Assembly (NCBI RefSeq): GCF_000317285.1
Contig: NZ_AJLN01000047.1
Span: 124,001 to 188,000, forward strand
Reading direction: 5' to 3'
DNA from: Chlorogloeopsis fritschii PCC 6912
GTDB taxonomy: Bacteria > Cyanobacteriota > Cyanobacteriia > Cyanobacteriales > Nostocaceae
Length of the DNA stretch: 64,000 bases
Shown here: positions 34,199-43,304 of the stretch, piece after piece
How the letters are laid out: each line of letters starts with the position of its first letter
Numbering within the stretch: the first letter of the stretch is position 1
Program-made: the position numbers and the translations under genes
Notes under the pieces: generated by a model
What the model saw: only the letters and a program-made list of their open reading frames with translations
Told to the model about the DNA's origin: nothing
Database searches by the model: none

Positions 34199-34618
34199 CT
34201 ACCCAGAAAGATAGTTTTCTAATTCTGTTAAAAGTGGATCGATGGTTTTTTTTTGAATTACGTGTGGTGGATTCCAAGCCATCCATGTATAGCCACTGTG
34301 TTCGCTAGTTTTTACAATTACTTCGTTTTTCAGCCAAGCCAAAAATATCACAACTGTTTTTTCTTTTTTCTTACCTTTCAATCGCTTGTGACGAATTCTA
34401 TAAGTGACAGCAAACCGAAACTTCTCATCTAACTCAATGTCATTAGCTGTAATTCCTGATTCTTCAAACAATTCACGTAAAGCACAACTAATTTCATTCT
34501 CACCTGGTTCAATATTACCTTTTGGTAAATCGTAAGAGTTAGGTTTCAACAGAAGCAAAAAACTCATCTGTGGCTGCGATCGCATGACAATTACACCACA
34601 GGATTTTTTCTTTTGCAT
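34199..34618 (-). CDS. Nudix hydrolase, diadenosine-polyphosphate type
   Basis: A 139-residue Nudix protein. The Nudix box GNIEPGENEISCALRELFEE plus SGI matches GX5EX7REUXEEXGU with all catalytic Glu residues. The N-terminal KSCGVIVMR and LPKGNIEPG resemble the asymmetrical bis(5'-nucleosyl)-tetraphosphatase subgroup. Proposed substrates are Ap4A or damaged nucleotides. I chose the ATG at 34618; a TTG at 34624 would add two residues. The gene starts 25 bases after the AAA+ gene on the same strand and is likely co-transcribed with it. Confidence 0.88.
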   Translation of the reverse strand: MQKKKSCGVIVMRSQPQMSFLLLLKPNSYDLPKGNIEPGENEISCALRELFEESGITANDIELDEKFRFAVTYRIRHKRLKGKKKEKTVVIFLAWLKNEVIVKTSEHSGYTWMAWNPPHVIQKKTIDPLLTELENYLSG

Positions 34619-34642
34619 TTCCAAAGTCTGTGGTTTTACTAC

Positions 34643-35845
34643 TTAAACAAATCGATGGGTAAACTCATATATTAAATCAACTCTACCCTTACGTAACATG
34701 GCTGGATCTAATCTTTCAGTTGTGTTGCAAGTCATTAATATAACTAACCGCTGCCGCATTTGAATACCAGAGTCATCAATTACGCTCTGATACAAGGTAC
34801 CATCCAATAAACTTAAAATATGCTCGGTTTTATTACTATATTGAGCAACCTCGCTAGCACGATTTTGAGCTAAATTATCGGCCTCATTAATAATAATACA
34901 AATTCGCTCTAAATATGTGGGTGGTACAAAATTAGCGATCGCGTCATGATCCAAAATAAAAATTACATATCCAAGCGGTACAAGAATTTCTTTGGCAACG
35001 GCTTGTGTCCATGCAGTTTTACCTGTTCCTGGTTCGCCATGTACTAACACTGCTAATTGATTTTGATTGAGAATTGCCTGCTGTACTGCATCACTAAAGC
35101 TTTGAATATCTTCAGGAAAACTCCGAATGGGAAATTGGTTGTGAATCTTACCCACACGGCTTTGATATCCACTCAGCATCACTGCTAAATCGTAAGTTGC
35201 TTTGTTAATTAATGGTGATAAATCTTTTGCCATTAAAGTATATTGCCGTCGCCCTCGCTCGTAGGAATCAATTTGCAGCCAAACGTCCTCTTGAGACCAA
35301 TAACTATAAACTGTATTTATCACATCCAAGCGTTCCCAACTGATAAATTTTTCAACAGGAAAATACAAGTCTCTTTCTAAGTAATATTGAGTGATAATAT
35401 CAGGACGCCCTAACAAATGTAAAACCCGCATTACAGTTATTTCTTGGAGGCGATTGAGAACGTAATCAATTGGAATACTGTTGCGACTTACAAATTGAAC
35501 GATAGGAGTTTCTGTACTCAAAATATCTTTATAACGATAATCTGGCGCTAGTGGATCTGGCGTAATATAATTCCAGAATTTCTCAAACTCGTAACGTGTA
35601 TTATCTGAAGCAATATTCAAAAAATTTGCCCACCAGGCATAATGATTGCGCCCTAAAGTTTCTGCAATATTACTGACTAAATTTAATGTTTTTTGAGTTA
35701 ACTCCTGCGTGTCTTTAAACACCAGTTGTCCTAAAAACTCCCAATTGAACTCCCGATGGAAAGGACGCCAGCCACTAGCGAGTAAGCTTTGACGGTTATT
35801 ATTTATAGGAGAGCTTTCATTGTTTCTAAAATATTCAAATTCCAT
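34643..35845 (-). CDS. AAA+ ATPase with variant Walker B, partner of Nudix gene
   Basis: A 400-residue protein. The first 250 residues are a helical, aromatic-rich domain with no recognised family (HREFNWEFLGQLVF, RNHYAWWANFLNIA). The AAA+ module follows: Walker A GEPGTGKT at 270-277; Walker B reads ICIIINEAD with Asn320 where the Mg-binding Asp should be, then Glu321; sensor 1 Asn374 in MTCNTTERLDPAML, and an Arg finger candidate in RKGRVD at 385-390. The AAA part resembles the BCS1/26S-type clade. Asp-to-Asn might slow ATP hydrolysis. The gene and the Nudix hydrolase form a two-gene unit. Confidence 0.85.
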   Translation of the reverse strand: MEFEYFRNNESSPINNNRQSLLASGWRPFHREFNWEFLGQLVFKDTQELTQKTLNLVSNIAETLGRNHYAWWANFLNIASDNTRYEFEKFWNYITPDPLAPDYRYKDILSTETPIVQFVSRNSIPIDYVLNRLQEITVMRVLHLLGRPDIITQYYLERDLYFPVEKFISWERLDVINTVYSYWSQEDVWLQIDSYERGRRQYTLMAKDLSPLINKATYDLAVMLSGYQSRVGKIHNQFPIRSFPEDIQSFSDAVQQAILNQNQLAVLVHGEPGTGKTAWTQAVAKEILVPLGYVIFILDHDAIANFVPPTYLERICIIINEADNLAQNRASEVAQYSNKTEHILSLLDGTLYQSVIDDSGIQMRQRLVILMTCNTTERLDPAMLRKGRVDLIYEFTHRFV

Positions 35846-36564
35846 ATTTTTATTAATTTAGCGGTGATGAATTTGTGTTTTATAGTAAGGTTTACCCGCT
35901 TTTGGTAAAGTTTGTATGTAATATAATCTACTTAAGTGCAAGCCGCCAGAGGAATGCATCTATCACTTGCAAGAAACTTTAGTAGTGAGTACTAGACATT
36001 TCTCGATCGCTACAGCCACTTCTAAGTTAACATCCCAGATTCTTAGTGCCTTTGTTGGTACTCTACTCTGTAGAAAGTCGCCCCACTAGTTACTCTCAGA
36101 GATCTACAAGCCTATCGCGTTATCTGTAGATTCTAAATTTTCGCGTTCTAAAGTGGTTTAGTTTAGTTGATTTTACCTAAGGCACTTTTATAATACATTA
36201 TAATACAAGAAATACACGTGTCAACTCTTGGTAACTTTTCGACTAACTCCGATGCATATCTCATCACCTTTAAATTAAAGAAATGATAAAGTTTTCATGA
36301 ATACTAATTAACTGATGCAAGTTAACTTCTTAGCGCGAAGAGAAAAGTAAGAAGCGATCGCACTGTTCTTGAATCAAACATTACTCAGTATGCCTTCAAT
36401 TCTTGATTAATAGCAATTTTGAAAATACTGTATCTAAGTTAGCAAAAGTGAGGTAAGCAGAAAATGTTAAAATTAATTAGCTTTGTGATGGTTAGTACTT
36501 AAGTTCCTGGTAGAGATAATATTTAGGGGTACTAGCCCTTGTCCCAATAGAGTAAATTTCTATC
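35846..36564. other. 719-bp intergenic region upstream of minD-like gene
   Basis: No supportable gene. AT-rich, with TATAATACATTATAATACA at about 36190-36208, an imperfect tandem repeat containing two -10-like TATAAT units. A 12-codon frame after GAGGTAAGCAG (36464-36502) has a good ribosome site but no recognisable peptide. HIP1 octamer near 36355. Confidence 0.5.
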
Positions 36565-37344
36565 ATGACTCGCATTATTGTCATTACATCGGGCAAAGGC
36601 GGTGTGGGTAAAACCACAGTGACAGCTAATTTGGGTGTAGCTCTAGCTAAAATGGGCTATCAAGTAGCATTAGTTGATGCCGATTTTGAATTGAGAAATT
36701 TAGATTTGCTGCTAGGACTGGAAAAACGTATAGTTTACACATTGTTCGATGTTTTAGCTGGAGAATGCCGTTTAGAGCAAGCTTTGGTGAAAGATAAACG
36801 GCAGCCGGGTTTGGTACTCCTGCCGGTAGCACATAAACGCGCCACAGAATCAGTTGATCCAGAGCAGCTAAAGTCACTGTTAAACAACTTGGCACAGAAG
36901 TATCAATTTGTGCTCCTGGATAGCCCAGCAGGTATTGACATTGGATTTAACAATGCGATCGCTGCTGCCACCGAAGCGATAGTTATTACTACACCAGAAA
37001 TTTCCTCAGTGCGTGATGCAGCTCGTGTGATCAGATTGCTGGAAGACAAAAAAGACATCAAATCAATTCAATTAATCGTTAACCGTATTAGACCTGGAAT
37101 GGTACGGGATTTCAATATGATGTCGGTAGAAGATGTTCAAGAACTTTTGGCAATTCCGCTATTGGGATCGATTCCTGACGATGAGCGCGTAATAGTTTCT
37201 ACCAATCGCGGCGAACCTTTAGTATTCACGGGAGGCAAATCAGGGGCTGCTATAGCTTTTGAAAAAATTGCTCGCAATCTACAACAAAAAGCAGAAGTAC
37301 AAAGTCAGGATATGACTTTAACCTTGGGGAATTTTTTCGCGTAG
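36565..37344 (+). CDS. minD: MinD-family ATPase (orphan)
   Basis: A 259-residue ParA/MinD ATPase. The deviant Walker A GKGGVGKT is at 10-17, the A' motif in VALVDADFELRNLDLLLG and the B motif in FVLLDSPAGIDIG; the rest (VITTPEISSVRDAARVI, VNRIRPGMVRDFNMMSVED) is typical MinD. MinD controls septum placement with MinC and MinE. Neither minC nor minE is adjacent, unlike the usual cyanobacterial minCDE order. The C-terminus ends TLTLGNFFA, shorter than the usual amphipathic membrane-targeting helix. So it may be a second MinD-like paralogue or a truncated copy. Confidence 0.85.
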   Translation: MTRIIVITSGKGGVGKTTVTANLGVALAKMGYQVALVDADFELRNLDLLLGLEKRIVYTLFDVLAGECRLEQALVKDKRQPGLVLLPVAHKRATESVDPEQLKSLLNNLAQKYQFVLLDSPAGIDIGFNNAIAAATEAIVITTPEISSVRDAARVIRLLEDKKDIKSIQLIVNRIRPGMVRDFNMMSVEDVQELLAIPLLGSIPDDERVIVSTNRGEPLVFTGGKSGAAIAFEKIARNLQQKAEVQSQDMTLTLGNFFA

Positions 37345-37465
37345 CAAGCCATCTAGCTTTTTGACTTGTCAGTTGGAGATTTTTGGTACTTGTTGTGCAA
37401 GTGTTTTTGCTGCACGCAGACTTGGTGAGCAAGTTTCTTTCTTGCCTATCAAGGTATGTGCACAT

Positions 37466-37648
<183 letters not shown>

Positions 37649-38266
37649 TTAATTTTGAATTGCTAATTTCCATAACCTTTTTACCATCAGTTCTAGCAAT
37701 CCTATTTTATTTGTAAAAATTTCCAGACATAGATCCCCTGCTTCTTAATTATAAGTCGGGGGTCTTATTTTTCACCAATGATTTGGACTGATATATTAGC
37801 AGGCTTCACCAATTCTTACGTCTCAAACAGAACTACTATCAAGTGAAATTGCCTAATCTTAACTCATATTTTGCGTTTTTGCGATCGCCTTGCACAAACA
37901 CAAAATTATGAGTATTTATACTTACTTAGCTTGAGTTTTGATCAATCAAAAAAGTAACTATATTTCTTGACATTGTTTAATTTTACTTATTTCGGAGGAT
38001 TGCAAGTAAATAACATCAAAGATTATGTATTAAAAATTTATTAAGTATATCAAGTACTTATGATTTATTTGCTAAATTTTTGGTTTATTTTGCCTATAAT
38101 CAAAGGGAGTAGCTCTACTCTTTCAGCTTGAGATATGCTTTCCTCCAGGCTTATTGGGTGAGCAAAGATTGTCAACTTGATAGAGTTGATACGCGAGCCA
38201 GTCTTGAATGAGCGCTATATCTACCGCTCTGGGAATGCCTTGTCTGTTCTTTCAAGAGAGACGAAA
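37649..38266. other. Intergenic spacer upstream of receiver gene
   Basis: No credible gene. Contains a terminator-like hairpin at 37732-37772 and a long AT-rich leader. A long open frame back from the receiver start at 38267 to 38177 is probably non-coding. Confidence 0.5.
37732..37772 (+). terminator. Possible intrinsic terminator
   Basis: Arms GATCCCC and GGGGGTC with AAG/CTT pairs inside, followed by TTATTTTT. No credited plus-strand gene lies close upstream. Confidence 0.5.
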
Positions 38267-38740
38267 ATGCGAATGAAATTTTCTGAAGGAATGAAATTGG
38301 CAGGCGCAGTTATGGGTGATGAAAACAAGCGAAACTCACAGCCGCCCCTAGTTTTAGTGGTGGAAGATAATGATGACAATTTGCTGCTGATGAGTTACGC
38401 ACTTGAATCACTGGGCTGTAAGCTCATTTGCCAAACAGACAGTTCAACGACTGTACTTGTAGCAAAAGAGTATCAACCAGATCTGATCCTGTTAGACATT
38501 TTATTGCCTAGTCTAAATGGAATAGATGTTTTGCATTATCTTAGGCAAGAGCCTCTAACTTGCAATATTGCTGTTGTTGCTGTCACGGCTTTAGCAGGCA
38601 CAGAAGACAGAGAACGCATATTAAAAGCAGGCTTTGACGACTATATCAGCAAACCTTATATGATTGAGGATTTAGAGGCTATTCTTTTTCGCTACTTAGG
38701 TGAGAAACTCAAGCAGTACTCAGCTTATGATTTGTGTTAG
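38267..38740 (+). CDS. Stand-alone response regulator receiver
   Basis: A 157-residue protein. After about 25 residues it is a single CheY-like receiver: acidic pocket VVEDNDD, phosphoacceptor Asp77 in LILLDILLPSLNG, the Thr in VVAVTALAG, and Lys in DDYISKPYMIEDL. No output domain, so it would pass signals by protein contact or phosphotransfer. I start at ATG 38267, with GAGAGACGAAA upstream. It lies beside a cluster of kinases (39936-44987) on the opposite strand. Confidence 0.9.
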   Translation: MRMKFSEGMKLAGAVMGDENKRNSQPPLVLVVEDNDDNLLLMSYALESLGCKLICQTDSSTTVLVAKEYQPDLILLDILLPSLNGIDVLHYLRQEPLTCNIAVVAVTALAGTEDRERILKAGFDDYISKPYMIEDLEAILFRYLGEKLKQYSAYDLC

Positions 38741-38770
38741 ACAGTGCTACGATTGAATGTAACTGAATTG

Positions 38771-39175
38771 CTACGATGCTTTTCTTCTCGCCTTAGTAAC
38801 AGCAGCAGAACTACGATAACTAGGTGTTTCTGCTAGAATTGCAATCATCCCAGTACGACCAGTTTCTAAGGTAGCATCACTAAGGATTTCGACAACAGCT
38901 ATATTCAAAGTCTCTTCAATCAACTCTTTAAGCTGGGGTTGAATAGCCGTATCTAAATCCGATCTAACTTTTTCGGCTAGCTCTTGCCGTCCTGTTTGAG
39001 CTAGTAATTGTTCTGGTGGGGTGATAGAGTCTTCAATGAGAATGATTAAATTTTGCTCTGCGAGTTGGCAACTAACTTTACTTGGCTGATGTCCAAGTTG
39101 TTCGCGATATAAAGCCTGTATCCGCTGTGCTAATGTTCTTTCTATTTGTCCACGGGTTGGTAGTGATGTTGTCAT
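38771..39175 (-). CDS. DUF2294 protein
   Basis: A 134-residue soluble protein. RGQIERTLAQRIQALYREQL and the ending pattern HQPSKVSCQLAEQNLIILIE, with helical middle and TGRTGMIAI, match the DUF2294 family, found in Bacillus and cyanobacteria, function unknown. The ATG at 39175 follows GGGAAAG. It converges with the receiver gene just downstream on the other strand. Confidence 0.8.
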   Translation of the reverse strand: MTTSLPTRGQIERTLAQRIQALYREQLGHQPSKVSCQLAEQNLIILIEDSITPPEQLLAQTGRQELAEKVRSDLDTAIQPQLKELIEETLNIAVVEILSDATLETGRTGMIAILAETPSYRSSAAVTKARRKAS

Positions 39176-39664
39176 ATGTTCTTTCCCGAAGAAAAAGTTA
39201 GACAACTAGCAACAAGCCAATCAGTTATTTTTTTGAGTTGTTGCTAGGAGTGTGAAATTAAAATTTTTTGGTCGATAAAAAAATTGTCTTTCACTGTTTT
39301 TGATAGTAATGGCAAGTTTTTTTCCAGTCACCACCCTAATGTCGTATTTAAAAGTATAGTGGATACACTTTTGGATGAATTGACATGGTTGATAGGCTTG
39401 TATATTCTACCTTAGGTTTTAGGTAAAAATTCAGTAAAACCACATATATTGCATCCAAATAACTTAAATTCCATTATTAATATTATTATGAGTATAAGAT
39501 AAAATTCGTGAAATAGTATCTAGAAACTTTGTTTAAGTTGATCTGACAATAATAATTTCTTGTACAACTTTGTATAAATTGAAATGATTAAAAAAAACTG
39601 AAATTAATCACATAGCTAGTAGCGATATGATATTTTCCGTATTTGTTAATAAAACTTTTTAAGC
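39176..39664. other. AT-rich gene-free stretch
   Basis: About 490 bases with no open frame of note. A run of T-rich and A-rich tracts; no palindrome or repeat stands out. Confidence 0.4.
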
Positions 39665-39931
39665 ATGAGACTCGTAATTATTAAATCAACCTTCATCAAG
39701 ATTAGCACTCAACAGGCAAGTACTCTTTCCGATCCCGAAAAGCGTAGGTATTTTGGAGGAGAGATTAGAATTAAAAGACTAGAAGATGCTCCAGACAATC
39801 ATTTTAAGTTTATTTTAGATCAAGACGTCAACGACAAAACAGCTAATATGTCATCTCCTACTCAATACTTAGTGGCAAAGAGTGGCAGTACTCTTTATGC
39901 TTATGCACCAGATGTGCGGGTTGAGAGATAA
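39665..39931 (+). CDS. Small protein of unknown function
   Basis: An 88-residue protein: basic first 30 residues (MRLVIIKSTFIKIS then LSDPEKRRYFGGE), then an alternating hydrophobic/polar pattern (IRIKRLEDAPDNHFKFILDQ) and LVAKSGSTLYAYAPDVRVE, suggestive of a small beta domain. No family is known to me, although the pattern resembles SH3-like beta proteins loosely. It converges with the receiver-kinase gene with only 4 bases between stops. Confidence 0.55.
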   Translation: MRLVIIKSTFIKISTQQASTLSDPEKRRYFGGEIRIKRLEDAPDNHFKFILDQDVNDKTANMSSPTQYLVAKSGSTLYAYAPDVRVER

Positions 39932-39935
39932 GCGG

Positions 39936-41057
39936 TTACTTTTTAGGTAAGTATACTGTAAAAATACTGCCTTTACCTAGTTCAGAAACTACATTAATTT
40001 TTCCTCCGTGAGATTCTAAAATGCGCTGCGAGAGATGCAATCCCAAGCCACTGCCAGCACGTTTGTTTTTACCTTGGCGAAATCGCTCAAATAATGTTGC
40101 TAAATCTTCTTGAGCAATTCCGTATCCTGTGTCTTTCACTTCTACTGTCACCCATGTTTGATTGGTGGAAGGTAGGGATGTTTCAAAGATGCGCAGTTCG
40201 ATACCGCCTGTATCTGTAAATTTGATCGCATTCCCAACCAAATTACTAATCACCCTACGCAATTCCATGCAGTCACCCCTGACTGTGGCAGCATTATCAT
40301 CTTGCTGGTTTAATCTGCTGGCATCTACTTTGAGCATTAAATCCTTTTCATCTGCAAGCGGTTTGAGTTCTTGAACTACTTCTTCAGCAATCTCCCGCAG
40401 ATTGCAGCTATCAAATTGCAAGTTCTTTTTCCCAGCTTCAAAACGATGCACTTCCAGTAGGGTGTTTACCATATCCAACAAGTTGTGGTTGCTGCGAATC
40501 ATCGCCGCGATCGCCTGTTTCATTTCTGGCGAAATTTTGCAAAAAGTTTCTTGCTGAAACAAATTCAGCATTCTGTCAGCAGCAACCAAAGGAGTGCGTA
40601 AATCGTGGGTGAGACGAGAAACAAAGTCTTCTTGCTGCCTAAATAACTTTTTTTGTTCGTCAAGACTCTGCTTGAGGCGTAGTAGCGATCGCACTCTTGC
40701 TAGTAACTCATCTTGATCGAATGGTTTGCGGATAAAATCATCTGCTCCTGCATCCAATCCTTCAACCACGCTAACATCATGAAACGCTGTTAACAAGAGG
40801 ATGGGAATATAAGGCATGGTTGGGTGATTGCGGATGCGACGGGTGACTTCATAACCATCTAACCCCGGCATCATCACATCTAGTAGAATCAAGTCGGGTG
40901 GAGATTGCTCAATTTTTGCTAAGGCAGCCATACCATCTGCTACTAAGTCAATGCTGTACCCCTCAATTTCTAAAATAGTCTGTAGCAGGATCAGATTGTC
41001 AGGAGTATCATCAACAGCAAGAATACGTTCTACTTTAGAATTGGTAGCTGATAACAT
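39936..41057 (-). CDS. Receiver-histidine kinase hybrid
   Basis: About 373 residues. An N-terminal receiver (LAVDDTPDNL, phospho-Asp60 in LILLDVMMPG, Lys in DDFIRKPFDQ) is joined by a short helix to a HisKA domain (His151 in FVSRLTHDLRTPLVAADRM) and an HATPase_c domain (LRRVISNLVGNAIKFTD N-box, DTGYGIAQEDL G1, GSGLGLHLS G2). Receiver-first kinases act as middle steps of phosphorelays or receive signals from another kinase. Length and motif set are complete. The next gene in the same direction is another receiver-kinase of similar plan. Start at ATG 41057; a TTG at 41084 is possible. Confidence 0.92.
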   Translation of the reverse strand: MLSATNSKVERILAVDDTPDNLILLQTILEIEGYSIDLVADGMAALAKIEQSPPDLILLDVMMPGLDGYEVTRRIRNHPTMPYIPILLLTAFHDVSVVEGLDAGADDFIRKPFDQDELLARVRSLLRLKQSLDEQKKLFRQQEDFVSRLTHDLRTPLVAADRMLNLFQQETFCKISPEMKQAIAAMIRSNHNLLDMVNTLLEVHRFEAGKKNLQFDSCNLREIAEEVVQELKPLADEKDLMLKVDASRLNQQDDNAATVRGDCMELRRVISNLVGNAIKFTDTGGIELRIFETSLPSTNQTWVTVEVKDTGYGIAQEDLATLFERFRQGKNKRAGSGLGLHLSQRILESHGGKINVVSELGKGSIFTVYLPKK

Positions 41058-41117
41058 TTTTAATATCAAGTTGTTTGAAAACAAATTTTAGTCTTACCTT
41101 TGGCTCATAGACAAACC

Positions 41118-42464
41118 TTATTTATCCCCCCTTTCTCTTGGCAGTCTCTGTTGAGCAAAGCGGAGATCTTGTTGTCTGAGTGTGGCTCCCTTCGAGGATA
41201 AAGCAGTAATTTTAGACATTTTATCTGAATTTTTGCCGTCTGAACTTTGCTGCTTTGCAGGTGATATTTGACGCGGCAGTTCGATTCTAAACACCGAACC
41301 TTTACCCAATTGACTTTCAACGCTGATTTTACCACCCATCATTTGTACCAGGGCATCTACCACCGGCAAACCAAGACCAGTGCCAGGATATTTACGAGTA
41401 ATATTCTGGTCAATTTGTCGAAAGGCTTCAAATATATATTTTATATCTGAAGAAGCAATACCAATACCTGTGTCCCAAACTGCTATTTCGACATAATTAT
41501 TGGGTAGTTCCTTGACATCTACACCGATGCTACCTGACTCTGTAAACTTGATCGCGTTAGAGAGCAGATTAATTAAAATCTGTCGCACACGCAAAGGATC
41601 GTTAAAAACTACAGCATTTTGTAAATCGCTTTGCACCTGCACAGAAAGTTTTTTTGCCTCTGCGAGGGAAATCATTTCGGCTGTAGTAGCTTTAACGACT
41701 TGAGATAAATCAAATATCTCTGGATTGAGGTTTAATTTGCCTGCTTCTAACTTGGAAAAGTCAAGAACTTCGTTTAAAAGCATTAACAGGTGTTTGCCGT
41801 TGTTAAAAATGCGCTCTACCATATTTCTTTGCTGCTGTGTGAGGCTACCACATTGAGGACGCAGCAATAACTGAGAAAAGCCGATAATCGCATTCATCGG
41901 TGTTCGCAGTTCATGAGACATAGTTGCCAAAAACTGAGTTTTAAGTTGGGATGCTTCCATTAGCTTCTGATTTTGCAACTCAATCTGCTGTCTTTGTGCT
42001 TCCAGTTCTTGGTTTTGTTGAGTTAGTAATTCATTGCTTTCTCGCAGTTGCTGATTTACAAAAGCTACCTGCATTTCTGCTCGATAAACTCGAATTGCAT
42101 TCCGCAAAATCTGTGCTAGTATTTCTGAGGATACTCTAGACTTAGAAAGATAATCTGTTGCACCTGCCTTCATCAGTTCTACGGCTATTTGTTCATCTCC
42201 TTGACCTGTGAGAACTACTAGAGGAACTTTGATGCCGCGAAAACGTATTTCATGAATTAAGCTCAACCCATCTTGGTCTGGTAGGCGATAATCTAAGAAA
42301 ACGCAGTCAAAAGCAGTTTGACTCAGAGCAGTGATCGCATCACGACAGTCAGCTGCCTCAACTATTTCCACATTCATACCTGCTGCCTTGAGGGCACGGC
42401 GAACTGTCATGCGATCAACTTGGTCATCGTCTACAACTAATATGTTTAGCGTCTCTTCCATCAC
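41118..42464 (-). CDS. Receiver-histidine kinase hybrid with coiled coil
   Basis: A 448-residue protein. Receiver at 6-120 (VVDDDQVDRM, phospho-Asp58 in DCVFLDYRLPDQDG), then a Gln/Leu-rich coiled coil at 130-175 (QELEAQRQQIELQNQKLM), HisKA with His184 in FLATMSHELRTPMNAIIGFS, and HATPase with ILINLLSNAIKFTESG, DTGIGIASSDI and GTGLGLPVVDAL. A low-complexity C-terminal tail of about 45 residues follows. All catalytic elements are present. It and the neighbours form a signalling cluster; the signal is unknown. Confidence 0.92.
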   Translation of the reverse strand: MMEETLNILVVDDDQVDRMTVRRALKAAGMNVEIVEAADCRDAITALSQTAFDCVFLDYRLPDQDGLSLIHEIRFRGIKVPLVVLTGQGDEQIAVELMKAGATDYLSKSRVSSEILAQILRNAIRVYRAEMQVAFVNQQLRESNELLTQQNQELEAQRQQIELQNQKLMEASQLKTQFLATMSHELRTPMNAIIGFSQLLLRPQCGSLTQQQRNMVERIFNNGKHLLMLLNEVLDFSKLEAGKLNLNPEIFDLSQVVKATTAEMISLAEAKKLSVQVQSDLQNAVVFNDPLRVRQILINLLSNAIKFTESGSIGVDVKELPNNYVEIAVWDTGIGIASSDIKYIFEAFRQIDQNITRKYPGTGLGLPVVDALVQMMGGKISVESQLGKGSVFRIELPRQISPAKQQSSDGKNSDKMSKITALSSKGATLRQQDLRFAQQRLPRERGDK

Positions 42465-42591
42465 CTTTATCTATTGGTACTAATATATAGGTTCTTGTAT
42501 AGCATTCAAACTTGTTAACCATTAGAAACATTTATTTTATATTTTAAATTATTGAGATATCATAATGTGGACACGAGTGACCAGAGTCTTA

Positions 42592-43026
42592 CTAAGGCAT
42601 TTCGCACAACATCCAATATTTATTCAGCGTTGCCATTAGTTCAATAAAATTTGCAAATGTCACAGGCTTAAGAATATAGCCAGCTACATTCAAATTGTAA
42701 GCTTCTACTCGGTCTTTATCCTGATTTGAAGTTGTCATTACCACCACAGGAGTTGGTTTCAGGTGGGGATCGGAGCGTAATTCTTGCAGAAATTCTATCC
42801 CACCCATTTTGGGCATATTTAAATCTAGCAGAACTAAACGTCGCTGTCCGGGCACTTGAGGAGGTTTTCCTTCACTGCCCCGCAGCATCGTTAGTGCTTC
42901 TATCCCATTGGTAGCAATGTAAAGCGGATTTGTAATATTAACCTTCTTGAATGCCCGTCTGACATTCATTACATCGACTTCATCATCCTCCACAAGTAGT
43001 ATATTAATTACTTTTTCCAACATCAC
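42592..43026 (-). CDS. CheY/Rcp1-like response regulator
   Basis: A 144-residue single receiver: LLVEDDEVDVMNVRRAFKK, phospho-Asp68 in LVLLDLNMPKMGG, VVVMTTSN and YILKPVTFANFIEL. The insertion around GSEGKPPQVPGQRR matches the Rcp1 group, receivers that serve phytochrome-like kinases in cyanobacteria. Located between kinase genes (next downstream 42464, upstream 43305) in the same direction, so likely a phosphate acceptor of one of them. Confidence 0.92.
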   Translation of the reverse strand: MMLEKVINILLVEDDEVDVMNVRRAFKKVNITNPLYIATNGIEALTMLRGSEGKPPQVPGQRRLVLLDLNMPKMGGIEFLQELRSDPHLKPTPVVVMTTSNQDKDRVEAYNLNVAGYILKPVTFANFIELMATLNKYWMLCEMP

Positions 43027-43304
43027 CTCAATCGGAGAAACCAGTTAATGTTTTGCAAATTCAGCTTATTGATTTAGAGTATCAGAATCAGCTTTACTGC
43101 TGACTACTAATAATTAATATTATTAAAAATTAGTAATTAGCTGAATTCAATTAAAGTGGCTGCTTGCATGAGCGCAAGAAGCTTAGAAAAGCAGTAAAAA
43201 AAAATACTGCACACCCAAGCTCAACCCAATTGTAAATTGGTAGGTTGGTAAACGTCCTCAGTCATTGGTCAGAGTTAGATCGTAAAGGTAAACTAATTAC
43301 CAAC

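Noticed and set aside
36464-36502. 12-codon frame with a good ribosome site upstream of minD
   Set aside because: Checked as a possible signalling peptide of the PatS type, but it lacks the RGSGR ending and any other support.
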